From Pseudomonas sp. S06B 330 (GTDB lineage: Bacteria > Pseudomonadota > Gammaproteobacteria > Pseudomonadales > Pseudomonadaceae): a DNA stretch of 64,000 nt. The stretch spans positions 4,832,501 to 4,896,500 of the forward strand of contig NZ_CP088149.1 in the NCBI RefSeq assembly GCF_002845275.2, read 5' to 3'. Positions 56,584-64,000 of the stretch are shown here, piece after piece; the first letter of the stretch is position 1; each line of letters opens with the position of its first letter. A program made the position numbers and the translations under genes. The notes under the pieces were generated by a model that was given only the letters and a program-made list of their open reading frames with translations, made no database searches and was not told the origin of the DNA.

Positions 56584-56594
56584 ATCTCTGCAAT

Positions 56595-56945
56595 TCAGTC
56601 ATCGCCATCATCAAAGTGAAAGCGGTGCAGCAGCCGGTGAGCGATGGGGGCCAGTATCAACCCAATGCTGGCAACAAACACCAACCCGACATACAAGCCA
56701 TAAGCGGCAAAGAACAGTTTGCCGCCGACACTATCGGGCAAGATTACCGGCCCTACCCCACCCAATAACAAGGTGGCGTTGAAGATGGCGTCGTGCAGGG
56801 GAATATGCGGCTCGAAGTACAGGTGGCCGAGCACGCCAAACAGAATCGACACGATCAACAACACACAGGCCGCCAGGCCATGGCGCAGCAAACGAAAGCG
56901 AAACTGGCGGGGTGAGATCACCGCTTCGGCCTTGGACTCGTACAT
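56595..56945 (-). CDS. Small two-to-three-span membrane protein, function unknown
   Basis: A 116-aa protein starting MYESKAEAVISPRQFRFRLL. Predicted spans are HGLAACVLLIVSILFGVLGHLYF and KLFFAAYGLYVGLVFVASIGLILAPIAH, with a re-entrant-like HDAIFNATLLLGGVGPVILP between them. The last region recalls the pore loop of two-span ion channels, but no canonical selectivity filter is present. The C terminus is HRFHFDDGDD. ATG 56945 follows AGGAG by 8 nt; earlier in-frame starts are less supported. Confidence 0.7.
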   Translation of the reverse strand: MYESKAEAVISPRQFRFRLLRHGLAACVLLIVSILFGVLGHLYFEPHIPLHDAIFNATLLLGGVGPVILPDSVGGKLFFAAYGLYVGLVFVASIGLILAPIAHRLLHRFHFDDGDD

Positions 56946-57024
56946 CCGGTGTACTCCTGCATCAATCATGGCCGCCCAGCATAGGCAAGATTGTCGGGCG
57001 ACCACAACCTCAGGCAGGTAGGCG

Positions 57025-57936
57025 TTACTGAGAGAACTTCTGCAGATTGGCCATCATCTGCTGCAATGCTTCCAGGCTGTCCTTTGGGTGCACAGCGTCA
57101 GCGAAATCGCCGATGTCCTGCCAACTGGCCGCCACGTCCTCTGGGGTGAAGCCCTGATGCGGGTTGAAACCCACGCCCAAGCTACGCTCCCAACGAGTTT
57201 TACCCACCCAGCCACCGCCCACTTCGTACAACCCACCGCTGTCCTGACACTGCTCGCTGCCCAGGTACACCACCAGTGGGCTGATCAGCTCCGGCTTGAG
57301 CTGTTCAAACACCTGAGGCGGAATCAGTCCTTCGGTCATGCGTGTGCCACCTGTAGGAGCAATGGCGTTGACCAGGATGTTGTGTTTGCGCCCTTCAATG
57401 GCCAAGGTCCGGGTCAGACCATAAAGACCGAGTTTAGCCATGCCATAGTTGGCTTGGCCGAAGTTGCCATAGATACCCGAGGTGGAGGCAGTGAAAATCA
57501 CCCGGCCCCAGTTTTGTTCTCGCAGATGCGGCCAGGCAGCATGAGTAACTTTGTAGGCACCTTCGACATGCACCTGATAGACCTGCTGCCAATCGCTGTC
57601 GTCCATCTTGTGAAAAGTCTTGTCACGCAGGATGCCGGCATTGTTGACCAGCACATCAACCCGTCCAAACGTGTCCAGTGCCTGCTCGACAATACGTTGA
57701 CCATCGGCCACAGAATCATGGTTGGCCACCGCGCTGCCACCCGTTTCACGAATCTGCGCCACCACCTGATCCGCTGCTGAGGCACTGGCACCCTCGCCGT
57801 GGGTCGAACCGCCGAGGTCGTTGACCACCACCTTTGCGCCGTAACGGGCAAACAGTAAGGCGTGGGCCCGACCCAGGCCGCCGCCAGCGCCGGTCACAAT
57901 CACCACTTTATCGTCCAGCCGCAGCGAGTCGCTCAT
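57025..57936 (-). CDS. Short-chain dehydrogenase/reductase (multifunctional beta-oxidation type)
   Basis: A 303-aa SDR resembling the dehydrogenase domain of peroxisomal multifunctional enzyme type 2. The cofactor motif is VTGAGGGLGRAHAL (about residues 15-28), followed by NNAGILRD, the catalytic serine in IFTASTSGIYGNFGQANYGMAK, and tyrosine/lysine Y-GMA-K. It probably acts on 3-hydroxyacyl-CoA. ATG 57936 (MSDSLRLDDK) is chosen for its GGAG spacing over a GTG three codons upstream. Confidence 0.85.
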   Translation of the reverse strand: MSDSLRLDDKVVIVTGAGGGLGRAHALLFARYGAKVVVNDLGGSTHGEGASASAADQVVAQIRETGGSAVANHDSVADGQRIVEQALDTFGRVDVLVNNAGILRDKTFHKMDDSDWQQVYQVHVEGAYKVTHAAWPHLREQNWGRVIFTASTSGIYGNFGQANYGMAKLGLYGLTRTLAIEGRKHNILVNAIAPTGGTRMTEGLIPPQVFEQLKPELISPLVVYLGSEQCQDSGGLYEVGGGWVGKTRWERSLGVGFNPHQGFTPEDVAASWQDIGDFADAVHPKDSLEALQQMMANLQKFSQ

Positions 57937-58064
57937 GCTCAACACTCCAGGAAATCAACACGGAATACCCGAGTGTCGGCCAGCACCAGCCAGCACACAA
58001 TCAAGCGGGCACAGGGTGAATGGCAGGTGATAAGGCCAGACGATGATGGACCCGGCCTGGCCCC

Positions 58065-58970
58065 TCAGGACCAGGCTACCTTCTGTGGCAGGTGGGTCAG
58101 CGGCTGTTCACGAAACGCTATGTAGTGGCGCAGCACCTGTGCCGGTGCTTCGGTATGGGGGTAGTGACCGATGCCTTGCAGCAGCACGGTATCGGGATGC
58201 GGCACCAGTTCCAGGTAACGCTCAAGCATATGGGCGCCGGACACTGGATCGACCGCGCCATTGATAAAGCGCAGGGGCACGCCGTCTTTCTGCATGGCGC
58301 CAACCCAACGTTCACGATGAACCGCCCGCTCAGGCACGTAAGTGACCAGTTTGTGCAGAATCCGCGTGCCACGGTTCGATACCATCAGGCTCCAGTAGTC
58401 ATCCAGCGCGCTTTCGCTGGGATGTGAGCACGGGCCATAGATCTGGGTTACATGACGCACCAGGTCGTCACGCCCGAAGGAGCGCGCCACCAGCCAGCCC
58501 AATCGGCTGAGCAGCAGCTTCTGAATCAGCAGCGATCGATGTCGCTCAGGAAACAGACCGCCATTGAGGAAGACACAGCTGGCGATATTCGCTCGGCCTT
58601 CATAGTGCCTCGCCAGCAACTCCTGGGAGACACTGCCACCATAGTCGTGGGCAAGCAGATGTACCGGCTGATCAACCTTTAGGTGTTCGAGCAACGCCTG
58701 TTGCAGATCAGCCTGCTCAATCAGACTGTAGCGGTGGTGGACAGGCTTGGCTGAATCGCCAAATCCAAGCATGTCACAGGCAATGACCCGGAACCGCTGG
58801 GCCAGCGGCGCCCACAGGTAGTGCCAATCCCAACTTGCTGTGGGAAATCCGTGAATAAGCAGCAATGGCTCGCCTTGCCCTGCTGTCCAATAGCGAATGG
58901 TCTGGTCGCGGAAGGTAAAACTCAGGCCCCGGGTACGCCAGACGCACAATGGTATCTCGGCCAATGGCAT
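58065..58970 (-). CDS. Alpha/beta-hydrolase with aspartate-type nucleophile motif (epoxide hydrolase/dehalogenase-like)
   Basis: A 301-aa hydrolase. The oxyanion segment is LLLIHGFPTASWDWHYLW, the nucleophile elbow is LLAHDYGGSVSQELL, and the C-terminal histidine is in GIGHYPHTEAPAQV. HDYGG at the elbow indicates an aspartate nucleophile as in epoxide hydrolases and haloalkane dehalogenases, not a serine esterase. The substrate is unknown. ATG 58970 (MPLAEIPLCVWRTRG) is taken; 27 upstream codons lack support. Confidence 0.75.
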   Translation of the reverse strand: MPLAEIPLCVWRTRGLSFTFRDQTIRYWTAGQGEPLLLIHGFPTASWDWHYLWAPLAQRFRVIACDMLGFGDSAKPVHHRYSLIEQADLQQALLEHLKVDQPVHLLAHDYGGSVSQELLARHYEGRANIASCVFLNGGLFPERHRSLLIQKLLLSRLGWLVARSFGRDDLVRHVTQIYGPCSHPSESALDDYWSLMVSNRGTRILHKLVTYVPERAVHRERWVGAMQKDGVPLRFINGAVDPVSGAHMLERYLELVPHPDTVLLQGIGHYPHTEAPAQVLRHYIAFREQPLTHLPQKVAWS

Positions 58971-59157
58971 CAGCGTAGTCCCGGCAAATAATAGAAAAAC
59001 GTCGTGTTGAGCAAGGCATCTGTTGCGATCATTGCAATCACCTCGGCACATTCGTGTGCTCTACTGTGAAGCAGTCTAATCAGCCTACAGACAAAGGTAA
59101 GTTGCATTGGCAGCCAGCTTATTGACCTTGTGAGTCAGGCCACAAAATAGTGCAGCC

Positions 59158-59844
59158 TTACAGCAGCAAGCTCATTATTGGTGCAGCAAACAGGTTGAGC
59201 AGCCCAGTCAGGACCATTACCAAGCCGGCAACAGAGCCCTCCTCACCGCCCACTTCATGGGCCCGGCTGACCCCGGCGCCATGCGCGCCGACACCAAACA
59301 GCGCGCCACGCGCCAAAGGCGTACGCAACGGCAGGAACTTGAGCAAGACCCCACCGAACATTGCCCCGAGCACGCCTGTGAACATCACAAAAACGGCCGT
59401 CAGCTCTGGCACTCCGCCCAGATCCCGAGCCAGAGGCATGGCAAAGGGAGTGGTGATCGAACGTGGCACCAGCGAAAGGCTCACCGCGTTATCCAGTGAC
59501 AACAAATGCGCCAGCCCCCAGGAGCTGGCAATTGATGCCGTGCTGCCCACCAGCATCCCCAGGGTCAATGCTGGCCAGTGGCGAACCAACAACGCACGCT
59601 GCTGCCAGATAGGTACAGCAAAAGCCACCGTCACCGGCCCGAGCACCGACATCAGCCAATGGGTGTCTCGTGAATATTCGGCATAAGCCGTGTTCAGCGG
59701 TACCGCAACCGCCAGCAGCAGAACCGGAACCAGGATCAGCGGCGACAGCAGGTAACGACCGGTGCGCCGGTACAACCAGCGACTGCCCAGATAGGCCAAT
59801 AGCGTCAAGGCCAACCAGAACAGCGGCATGGGCTCAAGCGTCAT
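59158..59844 (-). CDS. lrgB: LrgB-family membrane protein
   Basis: A 228-aa inner-membrane protein with multiple spans. The family core is SWGLAHLLSLDNAVSLSLVPRSITTPFAMPLARDLGGVPELTAVFVMFTGVLGAMFGGVLL and GALFGVGAHGAGVSRAHEVGGEEGSVAGLVMVLTG. LrgAB/CidAB-type pairs are linked to murein hydrolase control and to small-acid export. It overlaps lrgA by 11 nt and is probably controlled by the divergent LysR gene. Confidence 0.9.
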   Translation of the reverse strand: MTLEPMPLFWLALTLLAYLGSRWLYRRTGRYLLSPLILVPVLLLAVAVPLNTAYAEYSRDTHWLMSVLGPVTVAFAVPIWQQRALLVRHWPALTLGMLVGSTASIASSWGLAHLLSLDNAVSLSLVPRSITTPFAMPLARDLGGVPELTAVFVMFTGVLGAMFGGVLLKFLPLRTPLARGALFGVGAHGAGVSRAHEVGGEEGSVAGLVMVLTGLLNLFAAPIMSLLL

Positions 59845-60220
59845 GACGCATCCTCCAGCGACACACCCATTCCACCGTCAGTGCCGTCAGCACCATGACC
59901 ATCAAGGTGCTGACGCCAATTACCAACAGGATTCGCCAACCCTCATCGCGCAGCAGGCTGCCATAGTCGAGTAGGCTCATCAGTGCCGGAATAAAGAACA
60001 GCAGCATTTCTGCCATCAGCAAGCCAGCGCCCAGTTGCAAGGCAGCCGGCTTCAGCCAGCCGAACGCGAAGGCCAACAGCAACAATGCCAGCCCCATGAC
60101 ACCGCCAGGGATCGGCCAACCGAGCCAGGCTGCCAACTGACCGCCAACCCCATAGAGAAACAGGAATACCGCCAGCTCGGCGAGTAGGCGCAGGAAGCGT
60201 TTGATAGATGCAGGTTTCAT
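59834..60220 (-). CDS. lrgA: LrgA/CidA-family holin-like protein
   Basis: A 128-aa membrane protein with four predicted spans (LLAELAVFLFLYGVGGQLAAWLGWPIPGGVMGLALLLLAFAFG; LGAGLLMAEMLLFFIPALMSLLDYGSLL). The P-I-P-G-G-V-M-G motif is characteristic of the family. ATG 60220 (MKPASIKRF) is chosen; the longer reading begins near the divergent promoter. It is first of lrgAB. Confidence 0.88.
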   Translation of the reverse strand: MKPASIKRFLRLLAELAVFLFLYGVGGQLAAWLGWPIPGGVMGLALLLLAFAFGWLKPAALQLGAGLLMAEMLLFFIPALMSLLDYGSLLRDEGWRILLVIGVSTLMVMVLTALTVEWVCRWRMRHDA

Positions 60221-60294
60221 CGCGGGGACCTCTTCAAGGCTCCATTCTAAAAGCTCCTTTCCCACGCTAAAAACGAATTGTTAGACTGGTATCA

Positions 60295-60309
60295 ATTCCA
60301 AAATGGAAT
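60295..60309. promoter_or_regulatory. Palindrome in the lrgAB-LysR divergent promoter
   Basis: ATTCCA-AAA-TGGAAT is a perfect 15-bp inverted repeat ending 7 nt before the LysR start codon. It is a plausible autoregulatory operator for that regulator. Confidence 0.5.
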
Positions 60310-60316
60310 CCAGGCA

Positions 60317-61201
60317 ATGGAATTCAAACAGCTACGCAGCTTTGTCGAGGTGATTCACCGCGGAGGTTTCACTCAAGCCTCGCACTCCCTGCACATCAGC
60401 CAGTCGGCCGTCAGCAAGCAGGTAGCCCAGCTGGAACAAGACTTAGGTGTTGCCCTGCTCGAACGTCAAGGCTCGCAGTTGCACCTGACGGCCGCTGGCA
60501 AAATTGTCCTGGAGCGCGGCGAAGCCATGTTGCGCCTGCGCCAGGAGTTGCAGAACGAACTTGATGACCTGAGCCAGCTCGGACGCGGTGAACTGCGTCT
60601 GGGCCTACCGCTGCTGGGCAGCGATGCGCTGTTTGCGCGACTGTTCGCTGAGTACCGTCGGCGCTATCCGAACATCAGTATTTATTTGCTCGAAGGTGGC
60701 AGCCGCAATGTCGAGCAGGCGGTGTTGAGTGGCGAGCTGGAACTGGGTGGCAGCCTGACCCCAAACGATCCGGCGTTTGCTTTCCAGCCATTTTGCAATG
60801 AACCGCTGGATGCCCTGCTGCCGATTGATCATGCATTGGCCGGAACTGGTCAGGTCAGCTTGGCGCAGTTGGCCGACACGCCGTTCCTGCTCTATCAGCG
60901 CAGCTTTGTTCTCAATGATCGGCTACTCAGTGCCTGCCAGCAGTTGGGCTTTACGCCCAAGGAAGGCGGACGCAGCAGCCAGGCCGACTTCCTCGCTGCG
61001 CTGGTAGCCGCTGGCCAAGGCGTGGTGCTGCTGCCAAGTATTGTCGCCCGAGGCCTGGAACGCCCCGGCGTGGTCCGCCTGACGCTGAGCGAACCGGTAG
61101 ACCTGCGCTGGGACATCGCCTTTATCTGGCGCCAGGGCGCCTACCTGTCACGCGCAGCCCAAGCCTGGTTGCAATTGCTGCGCGAGCAACAGTCGGCTTG
61201 A
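60317..61201 (+). CDS. LysR-family regulator divergent from lrgAB (CidR-like position)
   Basis: A 294-aa regulator with an N-terminal HTH (MEFKQLRSFVEVIHRGGFTQASHSLHISQSAVSKQVAQLEQDLGVALLERQGSQLHLTAAG) and a periplasmic-binding-like effector domain. Its position next to lrgAB parallels cidR beside cidAB in other bacteria. ATG 60317 begins the conserved MEFKQLRSF; 13 upstream codons would cross the palindrome at 60295-60309. Confidence 0.87.
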   Translation: MEFKQLRSFVEVIHRGGFTQASHSLHISQSAVSKQVAQLEQDLGVALLERQGSQLHLTAAGKIVLERGEAMLRLRQELQNELDDLSQLGRGELRLGLPLLGSDALFARLFAEYRRRYPNISIYLLEGGSRNVEQAVLSGELELGGSLTPNDPAFAFQPFCNEPLDALLPIDHALAGTGQVSLAQLADTPFLLYQRSFVLNDRLLSACQQLGFTPKEGGRSSQADFLAALVAAGQGVVLLPSIVARGLERPGVVRLTLSEPVDLRWDIAFIWRQGAYLSRAAQAWLQLLREQQSA

Positions 61202-61657
61202 TCAGCCACGCAACGTGCTGACCAACTCGGCCAGCCACGGTTCGGCATCGGTTTCTGGTGTAACGGTTTCACTGGCATCCAGGCGCAGCATCGGCTGCAC
61301 TTCGCGGATGCCAAGTTCAATAAACAGCTCACGCATCTGCTCGCCGCCGCCACAGAAGGTGTCGCCATAGCTGGAATCACCCAGACCGATGACAGCACCT
61401 GGCAAACCGCGCCAGGCAGCCGGCAGCACGTCGCGAATTTCACTGAACAACGGTATCAGGTTATCGGGCAGCTCACCCATGCCGGTGGTCGAGGTCACAG
61501 CCAGGAAGGCTTCAGGGACGAAGCCCAGGAGGTCTTGCAAAGTGGCGCGATTGGCATGCCAGGCCTCGAAACCTGCGGCCTTGAGCAGGGATTCGGCATG
61601 CCGTGCGACTTCTTCGGCGGTACCGTAAACCGAACCGGAAAGGATTGCGACTTTCAT
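61202..61657 (-). CDS. Flavodoxin (MioC-like)
   Basis: A 151-aa flavodoxin-domain protein. The FMN phosphate loop SGSVYGTAEEVARHA is at residues 7-21, and VTSTTGMGELPDNL and IGLGDSSYGDTFCGGGEQM line the isoalloxazine site. Electron-transfer partner unknown. ATG 61657 (MKVAILSGSVYG) is preferred over an 18-codon extension. It is convergent with the LysR gene. Confidence 0.88.
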   Translation of the reverse strand: MKVAILSGSVYGTAEEVARHAESLLKAAGFEAWHANRATLQDLLGFVPEAFLAVTSTTGMGELPDNLIPLFSEIRDVLPAAWRGLPGAVIGLGDSSYGDTFCGGGEQMRELFIELGIREVQPMLRLDASETVTPETDAEPWLAELVSTLRG

Positions 61658-61795
61658 AGTGGATTCCGAAACTGAGTAAAAACGTAGGATACTAACATTC
61701 AGCACTGGCAAAAGGCCTCATTCTCCAGTGTGAGCCACAGGCTCAATCCTCTAGAATCAGCCGCCGCGCCCTGACTACACGATACGGACTTCGCC

Positions 61796-62254
61796 ATGAT
61801 CAACGCCAAACTGCTGCAACGCATGATTGACGCTTCCAACGACGGCATTGTGGTCGCCGAACAGGAAGGTGATGACGACACTATCTTGATCTATGTGAAC
61901 CCGGCGTTCGAGCGACTGACGGGCTATGACGCCAACGACATTCTCTACCGCGACTGCCGCTTCCTGCAGAACGGCGACCGTGACCAGGCCCCGCGCGCAC
62001 GGATCCGTGAAGCGATCAAGAGCGGGCAACCAAGCCGGGAAATCCTGCGCAATTACCGCAAAGACGGTACCTGGTTCTGGAACGAACTGTCGATTACCCC
62101 GGTGTTCAACGAAGCCGATCAACTCAAGTATTTCATTGGCATTCAAAAGGACGTCAGCCGCCAGGTAGAAGCCGAGCAGCGTGTAATCGAACTGGAGCGC
62201 GAGTTGGCCCAGGCTCGGGCCCGCATTGCCGAACTGGAAGCCGACGAACGGTAA
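61796..62254 (+). CDS. Short LOV-domain blue-light photoreceptor (PpSB type)
   Basis: A 152-aa protein consisting of one LOV domain and a C-terminal helix. The flavin site is ILYRDCRFLQ, with photoactive C54 (canonical NCRFLQ with N replaced by D, as in P. putida SB-LOV proteins). YRKDGTWFWNELSITPV and YFIGIQKDVS complete the flavin pocket. The tail ERELAQARARIAELEADER is a coiled coil for dimerisation. Such short LOV proteins lack an output domain and act through partners. A LitR-like regulator gene lies 0.7 kb downstream. Confidence 0.92.
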   Translation: MINAKLLQRMIDASNDGIVVAEQEGDDDTILIYVNPAFERLTGYDANDILYRDCRFLQNGDRDQAPRARIREAIKSGQPSREILRNYRKDGTWFWNELSITPVFNEADQLKYFIGIQKDVSRQVEAEQRVIELERELAQARARIAELEADER

Positions 62255-62325
62255 AAACCAAATCGCCGTTTGCTTGTCCATGACGGTGAAGAAATGCATC
62301 CACGACTGACACTTCGAGTTCGACC

Positions 62326-62943
62326 ATGCAAGCAAACGCCCTCCTGACTCAGGACGAGCTGGACTTCATCAGGACCATGCAACACACCTTCCAGCCCGCC
62401 GTGGCTGAGTCTGTGTCGCACCTGATGGTCAATGGCGGCAGCCAGATCAAAGACCTGCTAACCCGATTGATTGCCCAGGAGCAGGTGACCCTGCAGGCGC
62501 AGTTCGAGAACCAGCAGATGAGTTTTCCCCTGCACTTGGTCGAAGACGAATTTCACGCACTGCAGTTACAGTTGGGTGCACCGCACATCTATGAAGACGG
62601 CCCGATGATGCGTCCGTGGCGCCTGACCCTGGATACGCCGGTGGCGCTGGAAGACGAGCTGGGCCTGAGTACCGGCCTGTGGGTACGGGAAATTTCTTTC
62701 AAGGGTGTGCTGCTGGAAATCCGAGACCAACCTGAGCCACCGAGCAGCTTCGACCTCTGGTTTAGCCCGGCCAACGGCGCGCCGATTGCCCTGCACGGCG
62801 TCCTTCAGCGACGTACCGGACAGAGTTTGGCTGCCTACAACCTGAGCGAGAGCCAACAGAGCGAAATCGAACGGCTACGCGAGTACATTCTCCAGGCCCA
62901 TCGCCAGACCCATCCAGAGTTGCACCCTCAGCTGTCCAGGTGA
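62326..62943 (+). CDS. Conserved hypothetical protein between LOV and LitR-like genes
   Basis: A 205-aa protein. A helical N terminus (LTQDELDFIRTMQHTFQPAVAESVSHLMVNGG) precedes a beta-rich region (RPWRLTLDTPVALEDELGLSTGLWVREISFKGVLLEIRD) somewhat like PilZ-type folds, without the RxxxR/DxSxxG c-di-GMP motif seen clearly. Function is unknown. It reads in the same direction as the LOV gene and overlaps the convergent MerR-type gene by 16 nt at the 3' ends. Confidence 0.7.
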   Translation: MQANALLTQDELDFIRTMQHTFQPAVAESVSHLMVNGGSQIKDLLTRLIAQEQVTLQAQFENQQMSFPLHLVEDEFHALQLQLGAPHIYEDGPMMRPWRLTLDTPVALEDELGLSTGLWVREISFKGVLLEIRDQPEPPSSFDLWFSPANGAPIALHGVLQRRTGQSLAAYNLSESQQSEIERLREYILQAHRQTHPELHPQLSR

Positions 62944-63878
62944 CCCGCCAGGTACTGCTGCAAGCGACGACGCATCAAGCGCCCCTCACTGCCCAGGCAC
63001 GCCACCTGCGATCCGATCAGGCTGTCTTGGGCCAGGTCCGCAGCCTCTCCTGCCAACAACAATGGGCACTCCAGTGCCAGGCTCAGGCGGGCCAACTGCT
63101 TTGGCAGGTCTTGCGCCAGCAGACAATTGGAGAACAGTACCAACGCGTGAGGCGCCATGCGCTCACAGACCAGGCTCAACTCTTCCAACGGCTGTCCCAC
63201 CGCCAACACCGTCACAGCAATATCACTGCTACCGAGCAGAAGCGCTGCCACCAGCAACTCCAGCTCCCGGCAATGCCCGGGGATCGCTGCCAGCAACACC
63301 CTGACAGGTTGTTGGTCAGCCGAGAGCTGTAGGCGCTGCAGCACCCGCCCGCGCAGAAAACTATCGAGAAACAACCACTCGCTCTGGTGGCCGAAGGCTT
63401 CCTGGGTGCTACGCAGTTCCTGCCAGACCGGCAAGAGGATGTCCTGGAAAGCCACTACCAACGGATAACTGCTGAACACCTGACCGTAGACTTGCTCCAG
63501 GCGGCGCTCATCAAACACTCTCAGCGTCTGGCGCAGTAACAGCTGCCATTGCTTGAAGTCATCCACAGAAGCCTGATTGCGCAGGGAATCAACTTGTGGC
63601 TTGAGGCTCTGGCTACGGGCGAGAATCTTGCCGACCTTGCTCACCGCCACGCCTCGTTCGATCCAACCGAGGATGCTACGGACTTCGTCGATATCAGCCT
63701 GGGAATACAGGCGGTGCCCACTTTCGGTGCGCGTGGGCTGTATCAGTCCATATCGGCGCTCCCAGGCACGTAACGTGACCGGGTTGATACCTGTCAGACG
63801 GGAGACTTCGCGAATGGGGTACAGCTCCTCCTGAGCGAGGTTGCCAGGATTCGGAGAAGGCTGGGCAGGCTCAAACAT
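62928..63878 (-). CDS. MerR-type regulator with cobalamin-binding-like domain (LitR/CarH class)
   Basis: A 316-aa protein. The N-terminal MerR HTH is LYPIREVSRLTGINPVTLRAWERRYGLIQPTRTESGHRLYSQADIDEVRSILG (about residues 19-72). A four-helix segment follows (about 105-190). The C-terminal Rossmann-like domain is VRVLLAAIPGHCRELELLVAALLLGSSDIAVTVLAVGQPLEEL. A clear cobalamin-ligating E/DxHxxG motif is not seen, which fits the class II LitR proteins of Pseudomonas that work with a LOV partner. Start taken at 63878. Confidence 0.85.
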   Translation of the reverse strand: MFEPAQPSPNPGNLAQEELYPIREVSRLTGINPVTLRAWERRYGLIQPTRTESGHRLYSQADIDEVRSILGWIERGVAVSKVGKILARSQSLKPQVDSLRNQASVDDFKQWQLLLRQTLRVFDERRLEQVYGQVFSSYPLVVAFQDILLPVWQELRSTQEAFGHQSEWLFLDSFLRGRVLQRLQLSADQQPVRVLLAAIPGHCRELELLVAALLLGSSDIAVTVLAVGQPLEELSLVCERMAPHALVLFSNCLLAQDLPKQLARLSLALECPLLLAGEAADLAQDSLIGSQVACLGSEGRLMRRRLQQYLAGHLDS

Positions 63879-64000
63879 TGCCGGAAAACCACGATTCTTG
63901 AGGGACGAGGCATATTCTACTCTGCGCGACAGGGCTCAGCACTGACGAGTCAGGTTATTTCAGGAATAATCCGTGCCCGCTTTTTGCATGCAAGCAAATG
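63879..64000. other. Upstream region of the LitR-like gene to the window end
   Basis: 122 bp without a gene. It contains a perfect TTGCATGCAA palindrome at 63984-63993 and presumably the regulator's promoter. Confidence 0.4.

Larger units (their letters stand above)
56300..56594. other. Region between hmgR and a small membrane-protein gene
   Basis: It is 295 bp and contains only a possible 53-aa reading frame (56381-56542) followed by a strong plus-strand terminator (56557-56583). A small RNA ending at that terminator is the alternative. Confidence 0.5.

Noticed and set aside
63984..63993. TTGCATGCAA palindrome as a LitR operator
   Set aside because: It is short, about 105 bp from the start codon, and at the window edge; too little evidence to call an operator.

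Overview
The window is chromosomal DNA from a Pseudomonas, most likely of the P. putida group. The basis is gene content and order: isc cluster, queA-tgt-yajC-secDF, the hmg homogentisate operon, a cyoABCDE quinol oxidase, a short LOV protein of the PpSB type, REP-type repeats containing tagccgctgccg, and G+C-rich codon use. No species name can be fixed from the sequence alone.

Layout. 1-4.6 kb, minus strand: iron-sulfur assembly (hscB partial, iscA, iscU, iscS, iscR) preceded by cysE and trmJ. 4.7-6.2 kb: suhB and a glycine-zipper envelope protein. 6.3-11.7 kb, minus: queA-tgt-yajC-secD-secF. 11.8 kb: tRNA-Leu(CAA). 11.9-17.3 kb: sodC, a small lipoprotein, a GabP-type permease, a DUF6124/DUF3077 pair behind an unusually structured leader, a GNAT enzyme and a bestrophin-like protein. 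17.3-21.2 kb: an ECF sigma factor and its NrsF-type membrane anti-sigma factor, divergent from a bufferin (copper peptide) operon bufABC-doxX. 21.2-26.6 kb: a PhnCDE-like putative selenate/oxyanion ABC importer divergent from selD-mnmH. 26.7-29.8 kb: regulators, transporter and acetyltransferases.

30.0-41.0 kb is the main accessory region. It is an orphan type VI secretion module: vgrG, a DUF4123 adaptor, a VasX/BTH_I2691-type membrane effector, five tandem homologous membrane proteins (putative immunity array), then a zinc-ribbon DUF746-like gene. Base composition becomes visibly A+T-richer from the end of the effector onward.

41.1-49.7 kb, minus: alaC, a GxSxG hydrolase resembling secreted lipase effectors, the cyo operon with two Anr-like boxes in its long upstream region, and dsbB. 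49.8-56.3 kb: LexA-controlled yebG, a leucine dehydrogenase-family gene, a SirB1-family gene, hmgA-fahA-maiA and their regulator hmgR. 56.3-61.7 kb: small membrane protein, SDR enzyme, alpha/beta hydrolase, lrgAB with a LysR regulator, flavodoxin. 61.8-63.9 kb: a light-sensing neighbourhood with a short LOV photoreceptor and a MerR-type regulator of the LitR/CarH architecture.

Most striking observations: (1) the DUF6124 leader at 14938-15131 carries several mutually exclusive helices, two of which would cover the Shine-Dalgarno sequence; (2) the five-copy immunity array looks like a mosaic made by recombination through conserved junctions; (3) identical GTAACC-N16-CGAACT promoters face both ways between sigma factor and bufferin operon, one lying across the sigma gene's own apparent start codon; (4) the LOV and LitR-like genes lie next to each other.
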